A program made the translations under genes and the position numbers. Shown one piece after another: positions 1 through 7,136 of a DNA stretch of 64,000 nucleotides. Origin of the DNA: Ectopseudomonas chengduensis (GTDB lineage Bacteria; Pseudomonadota; Gammaproteobacteria; Pseudomonadales; Pseudomonadaceae); assembly GCF_015712065.1 (NCBI RefSeq), contig NZ_JACFYZ010000001.1, positions 806,001 through 870,000 on the forward strand, in the 5' to 3' direction. The notes under the pieces are model-generated. The model had not been told where the DNA came from. It ran no database searches and worked only from the letters and a program-made list of their open reading frames with translations. Position 1 is the first letter of the stretch. The number at the start of each line of letters is the position of its first letter.

Positions 1-1118
1 AGACGCTGGACATTGCCCAGGCGCTGTACGAGACGCACAAGGCGACAACGTATCCGCGCTCGGATTCGGGCTACCTGCCCGAGAGTATGTGGGCCGAGGT
101 ACCGACCGTACTCGACAGCCTGGTCAAGACCGACCCCAGCCTGCGGCCGCTGATCGAGCGCCTGGATCGCCAACAGCGCTCGCGCGCCTGGAACGACGGC
201 AAGGTGTCGGCTCACCACGGCATCATCCCGACGCTGGAGCCCGCCAACCTGTCGGCCATGAACGAGAAGGAACTGGCCGTCTACCGGCTGATCCGCGCCC
301 ATTACCTCGCGCAGTTCCTCCCGCACCATGAGTTCGACCGCACGGTAGCGCAGCTCGCTTGCGGCGGCCAGTCGCTCGTGGCGGTGGGCAAGCAGATCGC
401 CGTGATCGGCTGGCGCCTGGTACTGGCGACGCCGGAGCCGGACGCTGCCGATGACGAGGAAGCGCAGCGCAGCCAAGTGCTGCCCGCCCTGCATGCGGGC
501 CTGTCCTGCCCGGTCGGGAAGGTGGATCTCAAGGCGTTGAAGACGCTGCCGCCCAAGCCCTACACGCAGGGCGAGCTGATCAAGGCCATGAAGACCGTCG
601 CCAAGTTCGTGACCGACCCGCGCCTGAAACAGAAGCTGCGAGATACCACCGGCATCGGCACCGAGGCGACACGCGCCAACATCATCAACGGTCTGATCGG
701 TCGCGGCTACCTGGTCAAGAAAGGCCGCGCCGTCCGCGCTTCCGACGCGGCATTCACGCTCATCGACGCGGTGCCCTCGGCCATCGCCGACCCTGGCACC
801 ACGGCGGTGTGGGAGCAGGCGCTCGACATGATCGAGGCCGGCCAGATGGCGCTGGACACCTTCATCGAGAAGCAGTCCGTGTGGGTCGGCCAGCTCGTGC
901 AGCAGTACCGCGGCGCAACGCTCTCGCTCAAGCTGCCGCTGCCGCCGGCGCCGGCCTGCCCGCAGTGCGGCTCACCGATGCAGCAGCGCACGGGCAAGAG
1001 CGGCGCGTTCTGGTCCTGCTCGCGCTACCCGGACTGCAAGGGCACGTTGCCGATCGAGTCCCCGACGGGCCGGCGCAGCGCACCGCGCAAGCGGCCCGCT
1101 GCCTCCAAGGCGTCCTGA
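1..1118 (+). CDS. topB: DNA topoisomerase III, C-terminal part (5' end outside window)
   Basis: This type IA topoisomerase relaxes and decatenates single-stranded DNA; ICEs of this type carry their own copy. The reading frame is open from base 3, before the first ATG at 87. The motif TYPRSDSGYLP contains the active-site tyrosine, encoded at 51-53. The C-terminus has a topoisomerase zinc ribbon, CPQCGSPM followed by CSRYPDCKG, and ends KASKAS-like before the TGA. About 370 residues are visible, roughly the last half of a typical ICE TopB. It heads the maintenance gene block and is followed by a long noncoding stretch rather than an adjacent gene. Family assignment is firm; a role in ICE processing is inferred from context. 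Confidence 0.93.
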   Translation, partial: TLDIAQALYETHKATTYPRSDSGYLPESMWAEVPTVLDSLVKTDPSLRPLIERLDRQQRSRAWNDGKVSAHHGIIPTLEPANLSAMNEKELAVYRLIRAHYLAQFLPHHEFDRTVAQLACGGQSLVAVGKQIAVIGWRLVLATPEPDAADDEEAQRSQVLPALHAGLSCPVGKVDLKALKTLPPKPYTQGELIKAMKTVAKFVTDPRLKQKLRDTTGIGTEATRANIINGLIGRGYLVKKGRAVRASDAAFTLIDAVPSAIADPGTTAVWEQALDMIEAGQMALDTFIEKQSVWVGQLVQQYRGATLSLKLPLPPAPACPQCGSPMQQRTGKSGAFWSCSRYPDCKGTLPIESPTGRRSAPRKRPAASKAS

Positions 1119-1696
1119 TCCTCGCTTCCCCCTGCCGCGCCGGCCACTTCACTAGCGGCGAGGCAAACGTCCCGCACCGCGCGGGACCTCCAAAGCGCGC
1201 GTCTCCTTCTGCAACGGTGTGCGCGCCCCGTCTGCCCACCATCGGGCGACGGGGCGAGAAGGTCATTGCTCCACGAATCGCGCCCGCCGCCATTCCCTTG
1301 ATCGGTGTGCCTTGCCTCGGTCATGAGGGGCTTCCTGACGCCTTGCCGCCGCGCGAGCCGTGAGGAGGCCCCTTGGGCCGAGGGTATTCCGTGCCGGTGC
1401 CCGCCGGCGGAACAACGGGCTCCCTTTGTGTGTGGATGCACGCCAGAGGTTTCCGGCCCCAGCCACGAAACGGGCCGGGTGCGATTGCTGACGCAGCGAA
1501 CGGCTTTGACGACGGCCCGCGCTGACGCAGCCCACAGGTGGTTTTCCTTCCTCTCCAGCCGAAGGCCCGCGTGGCCTTCGGCGCCCTGGTCCTTGCCTTG
1601 TCCCGTGACGCGGGCCCGCCCTAAAGCGGGCCGTCCGCGATTCGGTTTTCCCTGCGACGGCAGCCATGCTTCGCGCCCATCCTCACGCCATGCGTT
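1119..1696 (+). other. Hairpin-rich noncoding region after topB
   Basis: There is no convincing gene here; the open frames on both strands look like GC-rich shadows. The stretch holds several perfect hairpins: GTCCCGC/GCGGGAC at 1169-1187, a nested one at 1224-1256 (GCCCCGT/ACGGGGC outside GCCC/GGGC), GCCGG/CCGGC near 1394-1409, CGAAGGCC/GGCCTTCG at 1560-1580 and GGCCCGC/GCGGGCC at 1613-1632. It runs directly into the repeated four-hairpin element at 1697. It could be a long structured RNA or 5' leader, or tandem terminators. Confidence 0.4.
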
Positions 1697-1801
1697 GCTG
1701 ACAGTCGTCAGCGGCATGCCCTGGCAGTCTCGGTCTTCAAGACTGCAACGCGGTTCGCCGCGTCGACCGATCCAGTCCGCTTCGCATCGCCCACCGCGGA
1801 C
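1697..1801 (+). ncRNA. Four-hairpin repeat element, copy A
   Basis: Four stems in a row: GCTGAC/GTCAGC (1697-1712), GCAGTC/GACTGC (1724-1746) with a TCTTCAA-ending loop, ACGCGG/CCGCGT around TTCG (1748-1763), and GTCCGC/GCGGAC (1775-1801). A GGCATGCCC linker separates the first two. Three further copies in the window keep the stems while changing the bases. It ends 97 nt before the next start codon. Orientation is assumed to follow the neighbouring genes. Confidence 0.55.
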
Positions 1802-1839
1802 GCTCGCCGGCCTGGCGACGATGCACTTTTCTCAACCAC

Positions 1840-1884
1840 CCGAGGGGAACTCCATCCTCTACGGGATGCGTGCTCCTCGACCCA
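1840..1884 (+). promoter_or_regulatory. Structured leader hairpin before the 1899 gene
   Basis: Nested stems CGAGG/CCTCG (1841-1879) and CATCC/GGATG (1853-1868) lie just ahead of the AAGGAG ribosome-binding site. This is one of a family of leaders with the same layout across the left ICE module. Confidence 0.45.
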
Positions 1885-1898
1885 CCAAGGAGCACGGC

Positions 1899-2135
1899 AT
1901 GTCTGAACCTTCTGCATCTTCCTCTGCAACCGCAGTGCGCAGTGGTGCGCTGGCGCTGGCCTGGACCGGCAAGCGTTTGCCGCTACAGGTGCTGCGCAGC
2001 GCGGCCGGCCACTACATCGGCACGCAAGACGACGAGGGCCCGGTATCGCGGGAGTCCGTCGAGTATTTCCCGAACCACCTCGCAGCACAGCGCGCCCTGG
2101 ATACCCATGCCTGGACACAGCGCGCTCACCCCTAA
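1899..2135 (+). CDS. Small conserved ICE protein, unknown function
   Basis: A 78-residue protein starting MSEPSASSSATAV. The ATG at 1899 is chosen over an upstream in-frame ATG because it has an AAGGAG about 7 nt upstream and the leader hairpin lies before it. I recognise no domain; it has no signal peptide or membrane segment and looks soluble. The C-terminal half is rich in charged residues (THAWTQRAHP at the end). It is followed after 25 nt by another small ICE gene with its own ribosome-binding site, so the two are probably co-transcribed. Confidence 0.7.
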   Translation: MSEPSASSSATAVRSGALALAWTGKRLPLQVLRSAAGHYIGTQDDEGPVSRESVEYFPNHLAAQRALDTHAWTQRAHP

Positions 2136-2160
2136 TTCCCACCCTTCAAGGAGTTCTCTC

Positions 2161-2553
2161 ATGAATCTGTCTTTACCCGAAGACGTGCTCGATCAGATGG
2201 CGCTGGAACAGGCGCACTTCGACGCTGCACCGCAGGCCTTCTTCGAGGCCTGGAAGCGCGGCGCGCAGATCGCCGGCCACGAGTGGTTCGGCGACGGCAC
2301 ACGCGAAGGTCTGCAGCATGCCACCACCAAGTGGGACCTGCGGCCCAACATGCTGATGCTCAACGACGCCCTGGGCGTGCTGAGCAGCGGTCAACGCATG
2401 TTCCTGTCCGCGATGGTGAGCTTCTACAACTCCCGCGAGGGCGGCGCGATGCTCAAGAGTTGCGGCTTCGAGGGGCTGTCCGACTTTGGCGGCCTCGATC
2501 TGGAACGGCGTCAGGTCATCGCTGACCTCACGTTGCACTACAACGGCTGGTGA
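2161..2553 (+). CDS. Conserved ICE hypothetical protein
   Basis: A 130-residue soluble protein beginning MNLSLPEDVLDQMALEQ. The ATG at 2161 sits 7-8 nt after an AAGGAG; longer upstream frames lack a ribosome-binding site and overlap the previous gene. No catalytic motif is apparent. It is rich in aromatic and acidic residues and ends TLHYNGW. Unlike most neighbours it lacks a GC hairpin leader, which fits translation from the same transcript as the 78-residue gene before it. No function is proposed. Confidence 0.72.
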   Translation: MNLSLPEDVLDQMALEQAHFDAAPQAFFEAWKRGAQIAGHEWFGDGTREGLQHATTKWDLRPNMLMLNDALGVLSSGQRMFLSAMVSFYNSREGGAMLKSCGFEGLSDFGGLDLERRQVIADLTLHYNGW

Positions 2554-2580
2554 ACCGCGCCTGGCAACCCACCGTCATTT

Positions 2581-2640
2581 CATCCCACCCCACGAGGGAC
2601 ATGCGTCCCCGTTCGGGGCCATGTCCCTCCTTCCGTTCGC
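2581..2640 (+). promoter_or_regulatory. Structured leader hairpin before an 8-codon ORF
   Basis: A strong nested hairpin: GAGGGACATG (2594-2603) pairs with CATGTCCCTC (2620-2629) around CCCC/GGGG. It is preceded by CATCCCACCCC and followed by CTTCC and an AGGAG ribosome-binding site, as in the leaders of the neighbouring genes. Confidence 0.5.
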
Positions 2641-2650
2641 AGGAGCGGCC

Positions 2651-2677
2651 ATGTCCCGAATCAGCATCTTCCACTGA
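2651..2677 (+). CDS. Possible 8-codon ORF (MSRISIFH) behind a canonical leader
   Basis: AGGAG at 2641-2645 is followed at normal spacing by ATG at 2651, then seven sense codons and TGA. Everything upstream looks like the leader of a real ICE gene, but the frame closes at once. It may be a leader peptide, or all that is left of a lost gene. There is no proof that it is translated. Confidence 0.3.
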   Translation: MSRISIFH

Positions 2678-2735
2678 CCTGCGCCGCCCGCCACCAAGGT
2701 GGCCCGACGCCGCGGCCGGCTGACCGGCTGCCACT

Positions 2736-2790
2736 TCATCCACCCGCTGGGGTTCAATCCCCGGCAGGGGATTGCCTCGGGCATCCTCTG
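2736..2790 (+). promoter_or_regulatory. Structured leader hairpin before the 2804 gene
   Basis: The CATCCACCC box is followed by the perfect stem CAATCCCC (2755-2762)/GGGGATTG (2767-2774), a short distance upstream of the start codon at 2804. Confidence 0.45.
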
Positions 2791-2803
2791 CTGGAAAAAT
2801 CCC

Positions 2804-3517
2804 ATGTCCCATTCCAACAACCCCTTCGTCCGCGGCTACGATGGCCTGTCCGTGCAGCGGCTGCTCGCCATTTCCTACGACGACGACTGCCCGCTGAGCT
2901 ATCTGCCGCTGCACGTCTCGCAGTCGCACCTGCCGGACAGCCAGGTCGAGCGCCATGCCTGCATCTTCTGCGACGACTTCGCGCTGATCACCGAGGGCCA
3001 GAACGTGCCGCCCGAGCTGGACGCGCAGTGCCCCAGCCATGGCATCGCCCGAAACCTCGTCTACGCCGTCATGGCCGAAGAAGCCGGCCAACCGCTGCAC
3101 GTCGCCGATACCTACTCCGAGGAGGCCGCGCGCGAGGTGGTGCGGCGCCTGCGCTTCGAGACCGGCTTCTACAGCCGTGCCTGGGAAATCAGCTCGGCGC
3201 ACATCACCGAGGAGGCCGGCCGCTATCTGGCCAACCTGGCCGACATCGCCACGCCGAGCTGTTTTCTGTTCGTCGCCTTCCGCATCCCGTACAGCCCCGC
3301 GATCGGCGTGAAGTTGATCGCCACCCCCTGGACGGATGCGAACCTGCAGCATGTCGAGGGCATCACCGCCGAAGAGCTGCGGCAGGAGCACCGGGCCAAG
3401 GGCGTGCCGGAGTCCTTCGTGGAAGTGGTGCACCTGGCTGCGCTCGCTGACGTTCGCATGTTGGTGTTCGATGCCGACGCGCCCGTGCTGGACGGGCTGA
3501 CGCTCTACGACGAGTAA
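2804..3517 (+). CDS. Conserved ICE hypothetical protein (possibly DUF5983-like)
   Basis: A 237-residue soluble protein starting MSHSNNPFVRGYDGLSVQR. The ATG at 2804 is preferred because the family leader hairpin ends just before it; the frame stays open further upstream but through that hairpin. The first part contains AISYDDDCPLSYLPLHVSQS and a single CIFCDD cysteine pair. No catalytic signature is recognised. The resemblance to DUF5983 is only a recollection and should be tested. A clear intrinsic terminator follows the stop, so this gene probably ends a transcription unit. Confidence 0.7.
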   Translation: MSHSNNPFVRGYDGLSVQRLLAISYDDDCPLSYLPLHVSQSHLPDSQVERHACIFCDDFALITEGQNVPPELDAQCPSHGIARNLVYAVMAEEAGQPLHVADTYSEEAAREVVRRLRFETGFYSRAWEISSAHITEEAGRYLANLADIATPSCFLFVAFRIPYSPAIGVKLIATPWTDANLQHVEGITAEELRQEHRAKGVPESFVEVVHLAALADVRMLVFDADAPVLDGLTLYDE

Positions 3518-3531
3518 CCCGCAACCCATTC

Positions 3532-3558
3532 GAGCCCCACGTCGGGGCTCTTCTTTTT
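3532..3558 (+). terminator. Intrinsic terminator
   Basis: The perfect stem GAGCCCC/GGGGCTC (3532-3550) is followed by TTCTTTTTC, 14 nt after a stop codon. Confidence 0.8.
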
Positions 3559-3635
3559 CGCGGAACGCGGTGCCGGCGCATTGCCGATTCCCAACGGACG
3601 GCCGCCGCCATGTGCCGCACGCTGGCCGCATGTTC

Positions 3636-3727
3636 GCTGGCGTTGCCGGCAGCATGCCCAGGCAGTCGAGACCTTCAAGACTGCGGCGCGGTTCGCCGTG
3701 CTGGTTGCTTCGTTCTCCGGGCGCACC
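3636..3727 (+). ncRNA. Four-hairpin repeat element, copy B
   Basis: Stems: GCTGGC/GCCGGC (3636-3650, one G-U pair), GCAGTC/GACTGC (3662-3684), CGCGG/CCGTG around TTCG (3687-3700) and a bulged GGTTGC/GCGCACC (3703-3727). The linker AGCATGCCCAG matches the other copies. It ends 79 nt before the next start. Confidence 0.55.
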
Positions 3728-3731
3728 CGCG

Positions 3732-3795
3732 TTCATCCACTTCACCCTCAAGGGACAGACCTCCCTTGCGGGCGGGAGTCCCTTGGTTGCCACAA
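3732..3795 (+). promoter_or_regulatory. Structured leader hairpin before the 3807 gene
   Basis: AAGGGAC (3750-3756) pairs with GTCCCTT (3778-3784) around an inner CTCCC/GGGAG. An AAGGAG ribosome-binding site follows. Confidence 0.45.
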
Positions 3796-3806
3796 GGAGT
3801 CTCCCC

Positions 3807-4604
3807 ATGGATACCCAAGCCATTCGCGCACAGATGCCGACGCTCGTTGTCGGTCATGTGCCTTCCAACGTCCGTTCGTTCAAGTTCAACATCTTCGACG
3901 GCCAGCCCAAGGTTTCGACGCTGGGCTTTCACATCGACCCGAAGCCTTTCGAGGGCAAGGTCATCGCCACCACCGACGAGGCCATCGTCGTCAAGACGGG
4001 ACGGGCCGAGTTCGCGGTGCTCGATCGCACGCTCGTGACCGAGGTGCCCGACGAGGGCGCCAAGGTGCAGGTCGAACCCTATGTCAGACGCCGCTTCGAC
4101 GGTCAGCGGGCGGACACGCCCGAGGAGCAGACCGAGTTCACCGCCGACGGCCAGCCCTACACGGTGAAGCGGTTGGTGCTCGGGTCCGCACCGGCGAAGC
4201 TGCCGATTCCCGAGCCCCGCTGCCCCGAGTTGCGGGAACTGATCGACCAACTGGAGCAGTTGCCCGCTCCCGACGGTTTCCGGCGTATCACCCACATGCT
4301 GGTGGATGCCGGTGCGCGGGACATCACCTGGGTCGATCCGCTGCCCACCGACATCATCCGCACGCCACCGGCCATCGGCTTCACCGTCGACACGACGAAG
4401 TTCCAGGGTCGCGTCACCGTGCTGTATGAGCGTGGCCTCGACCTCTACGCGGTTGAGCTGCGCCGCGACGGCGAGCTGGTCGAACGGGTCGATGAGGTGT
4501 TCTTCGACACCCTCGGCGAGACGCTGGAACGGCTGATCGACGACGGGAGCTGGAGGCGCATCCGCGTGCAGTACCTGTCGGGTCGCAAGGCTGTCCGGCA
4601 CTGA
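3807..4604 (+). CDS. Conserved ICE hypothetical protein
   Basis: A 265-residue soluble protein beginning MDTQAIRAQMPTLVVGHVP. The ATG at 3807 has AAGGAG upstream and the leader hairpin before that; the longer upstream frame runs through the noncoding repeat. It looks like a two-part protein: a beta-rich N-terminal half and a C-terminal half that repeats the same style (VDTTKFQGRVTVLYERG). It contains no nucleotide-binding or zinc motif I can name. Similar proteins occur beside DUF3085 genes in these ICEs; the function is unknown. Confidence 0.75.
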   Translation: MDTQAIRAQMPTLVVGHVPSNVRSFKFNIFDGQPKVSTLGFHIDPKPFEGKVIATTDEAIVVKTGRAEFAVLDRTLVTEVPDEGAKVQVEPYVRRRFDGQRADTPEEQTEFTADGQPYTVKRLVLGSAPAKLPIPEPRCPELRELIDQLEQLPAPDGFRRITHMLVDAGARDITWVDPLPTDIIRTPPAIGFTVDTTKFQGRVTVLYERGLDLYAVELRRDGELVERVDEVFFDTLGETLERLIDDGSWRRIRVQYLSGRKAVRH

Positions 4605-4614
4605 CCTCCCAGCA

Positions 4615-4650
4615 GCTTCCCGCCTTCGCGGCGGGAAGCCTCTCTTCCTG
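4615..4650 (+). promoter_or_regulatory. Terminator-like leader hairpin before the DUF3085 gene
   Basis: GCTTCCCGCC (4615-4624) pairs with GGCGGGAAGC (4630-4639) and is followed by CTCTCTTCC. It lies 10 nt after one stop and about 30 nt before the next ATG, so it could be a weak terminator, an attenuator or a stabilising leader. Confidence 0.5.
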
Positions 4651-4669
4651 CCTCCCTGGAGTCACACCC

Positions 4670-5035
4670 ATGACTGTTCGATTCAAAGGCACGGAGCTGC
4701 GGCCCGTGCTCGCCGAAGCGGTTGCGAATCAGTGCCGCGTCGTCCTGGCCAAGGATCACGGCGTGCACTTCCTGGCCGAGCGCGGCGAGCGTCGACCCGA
4801 TGGTCGCCAGAAGACCATCGCCTATGCCGCCGGCTGCAACCCGGATGTCGGTGCCTTCGACGACTGGTGGGAACTGGCGCGTGCCGAGTTCGGCGGCGAC
4901 GACTTCGGCGAGTTCTTCGATCCGCAGGAGGGCGTGTTTGCGCGCATCCTGCGCAGCGAGGACGACCTCGACGTGTCCGCCACCGCGACACACCTGTCGC
5001 TGCAGGCGGTTCCTCCCACGCCCAGCGGTAACTGA
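4670..5035 (+). CDS. DUF3085-family ICE protein
   Basis: A 121-residue protein starting MTVRFKGTELRPVLAEAV. The conserved core KDHGVHFLAERGERRPDGR and the acidic stretch around FDDWWELARAEFGGDDF are what I associate with DUF3085, a family of small cytoplasmic proteins found on conjugative elements. The start has a CTGGAG ribosome-binding site. No biochemical role is established. A strong terminator follows, so it closes the short unit that begins at 3807. Confidence 0.82.
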   Translation: MTVRFKGTELRPVLAEAVANQCRVVLAKDHGVHFLAERGERRPDGRQKTIAYAAGCNPDVGAFDDWWELARAEFGGDDFGEFFDPQEGVFARILRSEDDLDVSATATHLSLQAVPPTPSGN

Positions 5036-5047
5036 CCGCCCATCCCT

Positions 5048-5075
5048 GGCCCCCGCTCCGGGGGCCTCTTTCTTC
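5048..5075 (+). terminator. Intrinsic terminator
   Basis: GGCCCCC (5048-5054) pairs with GGGGGCC (5060-5066), followed by TCTTTCTT. Confidence 0.75.
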
Positions 5076-5154
5076 CCGGCAATGCGGACAGCCGTGAGTG
5101 CCGATTGCCGCTCGCCTGCGCGCCGTCCTGGCGCCACGCTTCCGGCCATGTTCC

Positions 5155-5260
5155 GCTGACGTCCGTCAGCGACATGCCCAGGCAGCCACGATCTTCAAGG
5201 CTGCGATGCGGTTCCGACCGCGTTGATCACTCCAGTTCGCACCGGCATCCATGCGCGAAC
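5155..5260 (+). ncRNA. Four-hairpin repeat element, copy C
   Basis: Stems: GCTGAC/GTCAGC (5155-5170), GCAGCC/GGCTGC (5182-5204), ATGCGG/CCGCGT (5206-5223) and GTTCGC/GCGAAC (5235-5260). Compared with copy A, stems 2 and 4 carry paired substitutions that keep pairing. It ends 118 nt before the next start. Confidence 0.58.
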
Positions 5261-5295
5261 GGCCATCGGTTTTCGATGGCGATGCCACCAAGCTG

Positions 5296-5372
5296 TCCAT
5301 CAACCCACGCGGGGGTTCCACACCTTCCCCGCCTTGGGTCGGGTGTGTCTCCGCCTCATTGTTCCCAGGAGA
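5296..5372 (+). promoter_or_regulatory. Structured leader hairpin before the STY4534-type gene
   Basis: After CATCAACCC, CACACC (5319-5324) pairs with GGTGTG (5342-5347) around CCC/GGG, followed by a pyrimidine-rich run and CAGGAG. Confidence 0.45.
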
Positions 5373-5378
5373 TTCACC

Positions 5379-5930
5379 ATGACCACTTCCAACGAAAAAA
5401 CCTACTTCGATCTGCACATCGCCGGCCTCGGGTACCTCAATCGCATCCGCGAAGTGAAGCCCAAGAAAGGCGATGCGTTCCTGGCCTGCGACATCGCAGC
5501 CTTGAACGGTCCCAGCGACGACGTCTCGTATGTGCGTTTCGACACGCGCGTATCGGGATCGGAAGCGCAGCACCTGGTGCGCCGCTGCATTCAGGCGGTC
5601 GACGCCGAGAAGAAGGTGATGATCGGCTTCCGCCTGGGCGACCTGTGGACCGACACCTTCACCTACTCCAAGGGCAAGCGTGCCGGCGAACAGGGGGTGA
5701 GCCTCAAGGCCCGGCTGCTGTTCGTCAGTTGGATCAAGGTCGACGGCAAGCTCGTCTACAAAGCCGAACCCAAGCCGACCGAGACAGACGAGCGGGAGCC
5801 GGAAGTCCCTGTGAGGTCCGACGCGCCCGCTGCGCAGCAAGCCTCGGCACCGGAGCCTTCCGAGCCCGTCGCCGATGCTGCCGACGACGCAGCCGATGCC
5901 CCCGCATTGGCCGTTGCCGAGTCGTTCTGA
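5379..5930 (+). CDS. STY4534/DUF3577-family ICE replication-associated protein
   Basis: A 183-residue protein starting MTTSNEKTYFDLHIAGLGYL. The N-terminal 120 residues match the STY4534 family as I remember it, annotated as ICE replication proteins, and have the look of an OB-fold single-strand DNA-binding protein (GDAFLACDIAALNG, then VRFDTRV). The last 60 residues are a low-complexity tail rich in Pro, Ala, Asp and Glu, again typical of SSB-like proteins. The ATG at 5379 is preceded by CAGGAG. DNA binding is inferred from family and shape. Confidence 0.8.
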   Translation: MTTSNEKTYFDLHIAGLGYLNRIREVKPKKGDAFLACDIAALNGPSDDVSYVRFDTRVSGSEAQHLVRRCIQAVDAEKKVMIGFRLGDLWTDTFTYSKGKRAGEQGVSLKARLLFVSWIKVDGKLVYKAEPKPTETDEREPEVPVRSDAPAAQQASAPEPSEPVADAADDAADAPALAVAESF

Positions 5931-5935
5931 TCCGC

Positions 5936-5972
5936 AAGGCCCCATCACTGGGGCCTTGTCTTCTCTTCGTCA
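5936..5972 (+). promoter_or_regulatory. Terminator-like leader hairpin before the DUF3275 gene
   Basis: AAGGCCCC (5936-5943) pairs with GGGGCCTT (5950-5957), followed by GTCTTCTCTTC. It starts 5 nt after a stop codon and lies upstream of a CAGGAG ribosome-binding site. Confidence 0.5.
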
Positions 5973-5985
5973 GCAGGAGACCTTC

Positions 5986-6597
5986 ATGATCACCATCCCC
6001 GGCCAACTGGCCATCAAGACCATCCACGGCAGGAACGGCGACTTCAACGTCGGCCGCCTGGCGACCTCGATCGGCGAGTTCGTCGTGAAAAACGCCGAAC
6101 TCGATCAGTACCGCGAGGGCAAGTACGACGGTGATTTCGTCATCGTCGAGATTCGCCCCTCCACGTACAACGCCAACGGCCGCATGGTCATCGAGATCCG
6201 CGCCCATCTGGGCGGGATGACGCTGTCCAACATCGACGCCCTGAGCCGCGACGAAGCCCGCCGGCTGAGTCCGCAGGAAGTCGATCCGATCGACGAGGAA
6301 GCGCAGGCGCCCGTGCCGGCAACGCCCCCGGCCAAGCCGAAGGCGAAGCCGCGCAGTCCGCGCGATCCCCTGGTCGATACCACGCCGTTCGGCAGCGAAC
6401 CGGCTCCCGTGTCCGCTGCGGCCTCGGCCGAGGCAGACGACGCGGCGCTGTTCGGTGCCTTGTGGCCCCTGTGCGAGACCGTGAAGCTCGATGCGACCGT
6501 GGATCGTCGTGTGCTGCGTCAGCAGCGCGACCGTCTCGACAAGCTGGGCTACGAGTTCGCTCCGTTGTCCCAGGACTGGCACCTCAAAGCTGCCTGA
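5986..6597 (+). CDS. DUF3275-family ICE protein
   Basis: A 203-residue protein beginning MITIPGQLAIKTIHGRNGDF. The N-terminal half, including FVVKNAELDQYREGKYDGDF and YNANGRMVIEIRAHL, is the DUF3275 signature known from ICEclc/PFGI-type elements. A Pro/Ala/Lys linker around residues 105-145 joins a C-terminal helical segment (LWPLCETVKLDATVDRRV). The ATG at 5986 follows CAGGAG. It is cytoplasmic with no membrane segment. Its place next to the STY4534-type gene suggests DNA maintenance, which is inference only. Confidence 0.82.
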   Translation: MITIPGQLAIKTIHGRNGDFNVGRLATSIGEFVVKNAELDQYREGKYDGDFVIVEIRPSTYNANGRMVIEIRAHLGGMTLSNIDALSRDEARRLSPQEVDPIDEEAQAPVPATPPAKPKAKPRSPRDPLVDTTPFGSEPAPVSAAASAEADDAALFGALWPLCETVKLDATVDRRVLRQQRDRLDKLGYEFAPLSQDWHLKAA

Positions 6598-6619
6598 TGC
6601 ATCCGCCGCCTTGCGCGGC

Positions 6620-6682
6620 ATTCCGCCACCCGCCGGGGTTCTCCCCCGACGAGGAGGGCTCCGGCCTCTTCTTCAAGGAGAC
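6620..6682 (+). promoter_or_regulatory. Structured leader hairpin before the 6687 gene
   Basis: GCCGG (6632-6636) pairs with CCGGC (6661-6665) around inner CTCC/GGAG pairing, then CTCTTCTTC and AAGGAG. Confidence 0.42.
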
Positions 6683-6686
6683 CTTC

Positions 6687-7052
6687 ATGGGCTGGACCTT
6701 CGTTCGTCAGACGCGCGATCAGTTGATCCGCGAGCTGATCGCTCCGCAGGCGTCCGAACGCGCTTGCTGCGAAGTCATCGACCACACGCTGGACGGCGAC
6801 GTCCTGTGGACCGTGGTTCGCGTCACCGCCAGGCAGGCGGGCGTCATGGGCCTCGCGGCCGGTGAGTCCGTCTGCTACATCGGCTGCCATCTGCTGGAAA
6901 GCTCGGGCGGCGATTGGGGCTACTCATCCCTCGATGAGTCCGTGCATCCGTACTACTACTCGTGCCCGCTGCGCTATCTCGACATGGCGCCGGTGCAAAG
7001 CTCCGAGTGGCGCGAGCGGGTTCACCGCTTCCACGCGGGACGCGCCGTCTAG
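6687..7052 (+). CDS. Conserved ICE hypothetical protein
   Basis: A 121-residue soluble protein starting MGWTFVRQTRDQLIRELIAP. It contains ERACCEVIDHTLDGDVLWTV and YYYSCPLRYLDMAP, giving three spaced cysteine positions, but no standard zinc motif. The ATG at 6687 follows an AAGGAG; the longer frame upstream overlaps the DUF3275 gene. The small basic C-terminus (WRERVHRFHAGRAV) could contact nucleic acid. I know of similar unnamed proteins in this position of PFGI-type ICEs; no function is proposed. Confidence 0.72.
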   Translation: MGWTFVRQTRDQLIRELIAPQASERACCEVIDHTLDGDVLWTVVRVTARQAGVMGLAAGESVCYIGCHLLESSGGDWGYSSLDESVHPYYYSCPLRYLDMAPVQSSEWRERVHRFHAGRAV

Positions 7053-7064
7053 CGGCACACATCT

Positions 7065-7125
7065 TCCTTCACCCAACCGGGGCGAGCATGGCCCCGCGGG
7101 CTGTGGTTGCTCTTTCATTTCCAAG
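7065..7125 (+). promoter_or_regulatory. Structured leader hairpin before the 7137 gene
   Basis: GAGCA (7084-7088) pairs with TGCTC (7108-7112) around GCCC/GGGC (7091-7101), preceded by TTCACCC. Confidence 0.42.
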
Positions 7126-7136
7126 AGGACATCACC

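Noticed and set aside
1697..1801. Interpreting the four-hairpin repeats as REP elements of a RAYT transposase
   Set aside because: The stems change sequence between copies while pairing is kept, four different hairpins occur in fixed order, and copies sit at similar distances before genes; REPs would be near-identical. Not fully excluded.
2528..3823. 431-codon minus-strand frame
   Set aside because: It crosses two leaders, a terminator and a repeat element and is antisense to the 2804 gene; composition is low-complexity.
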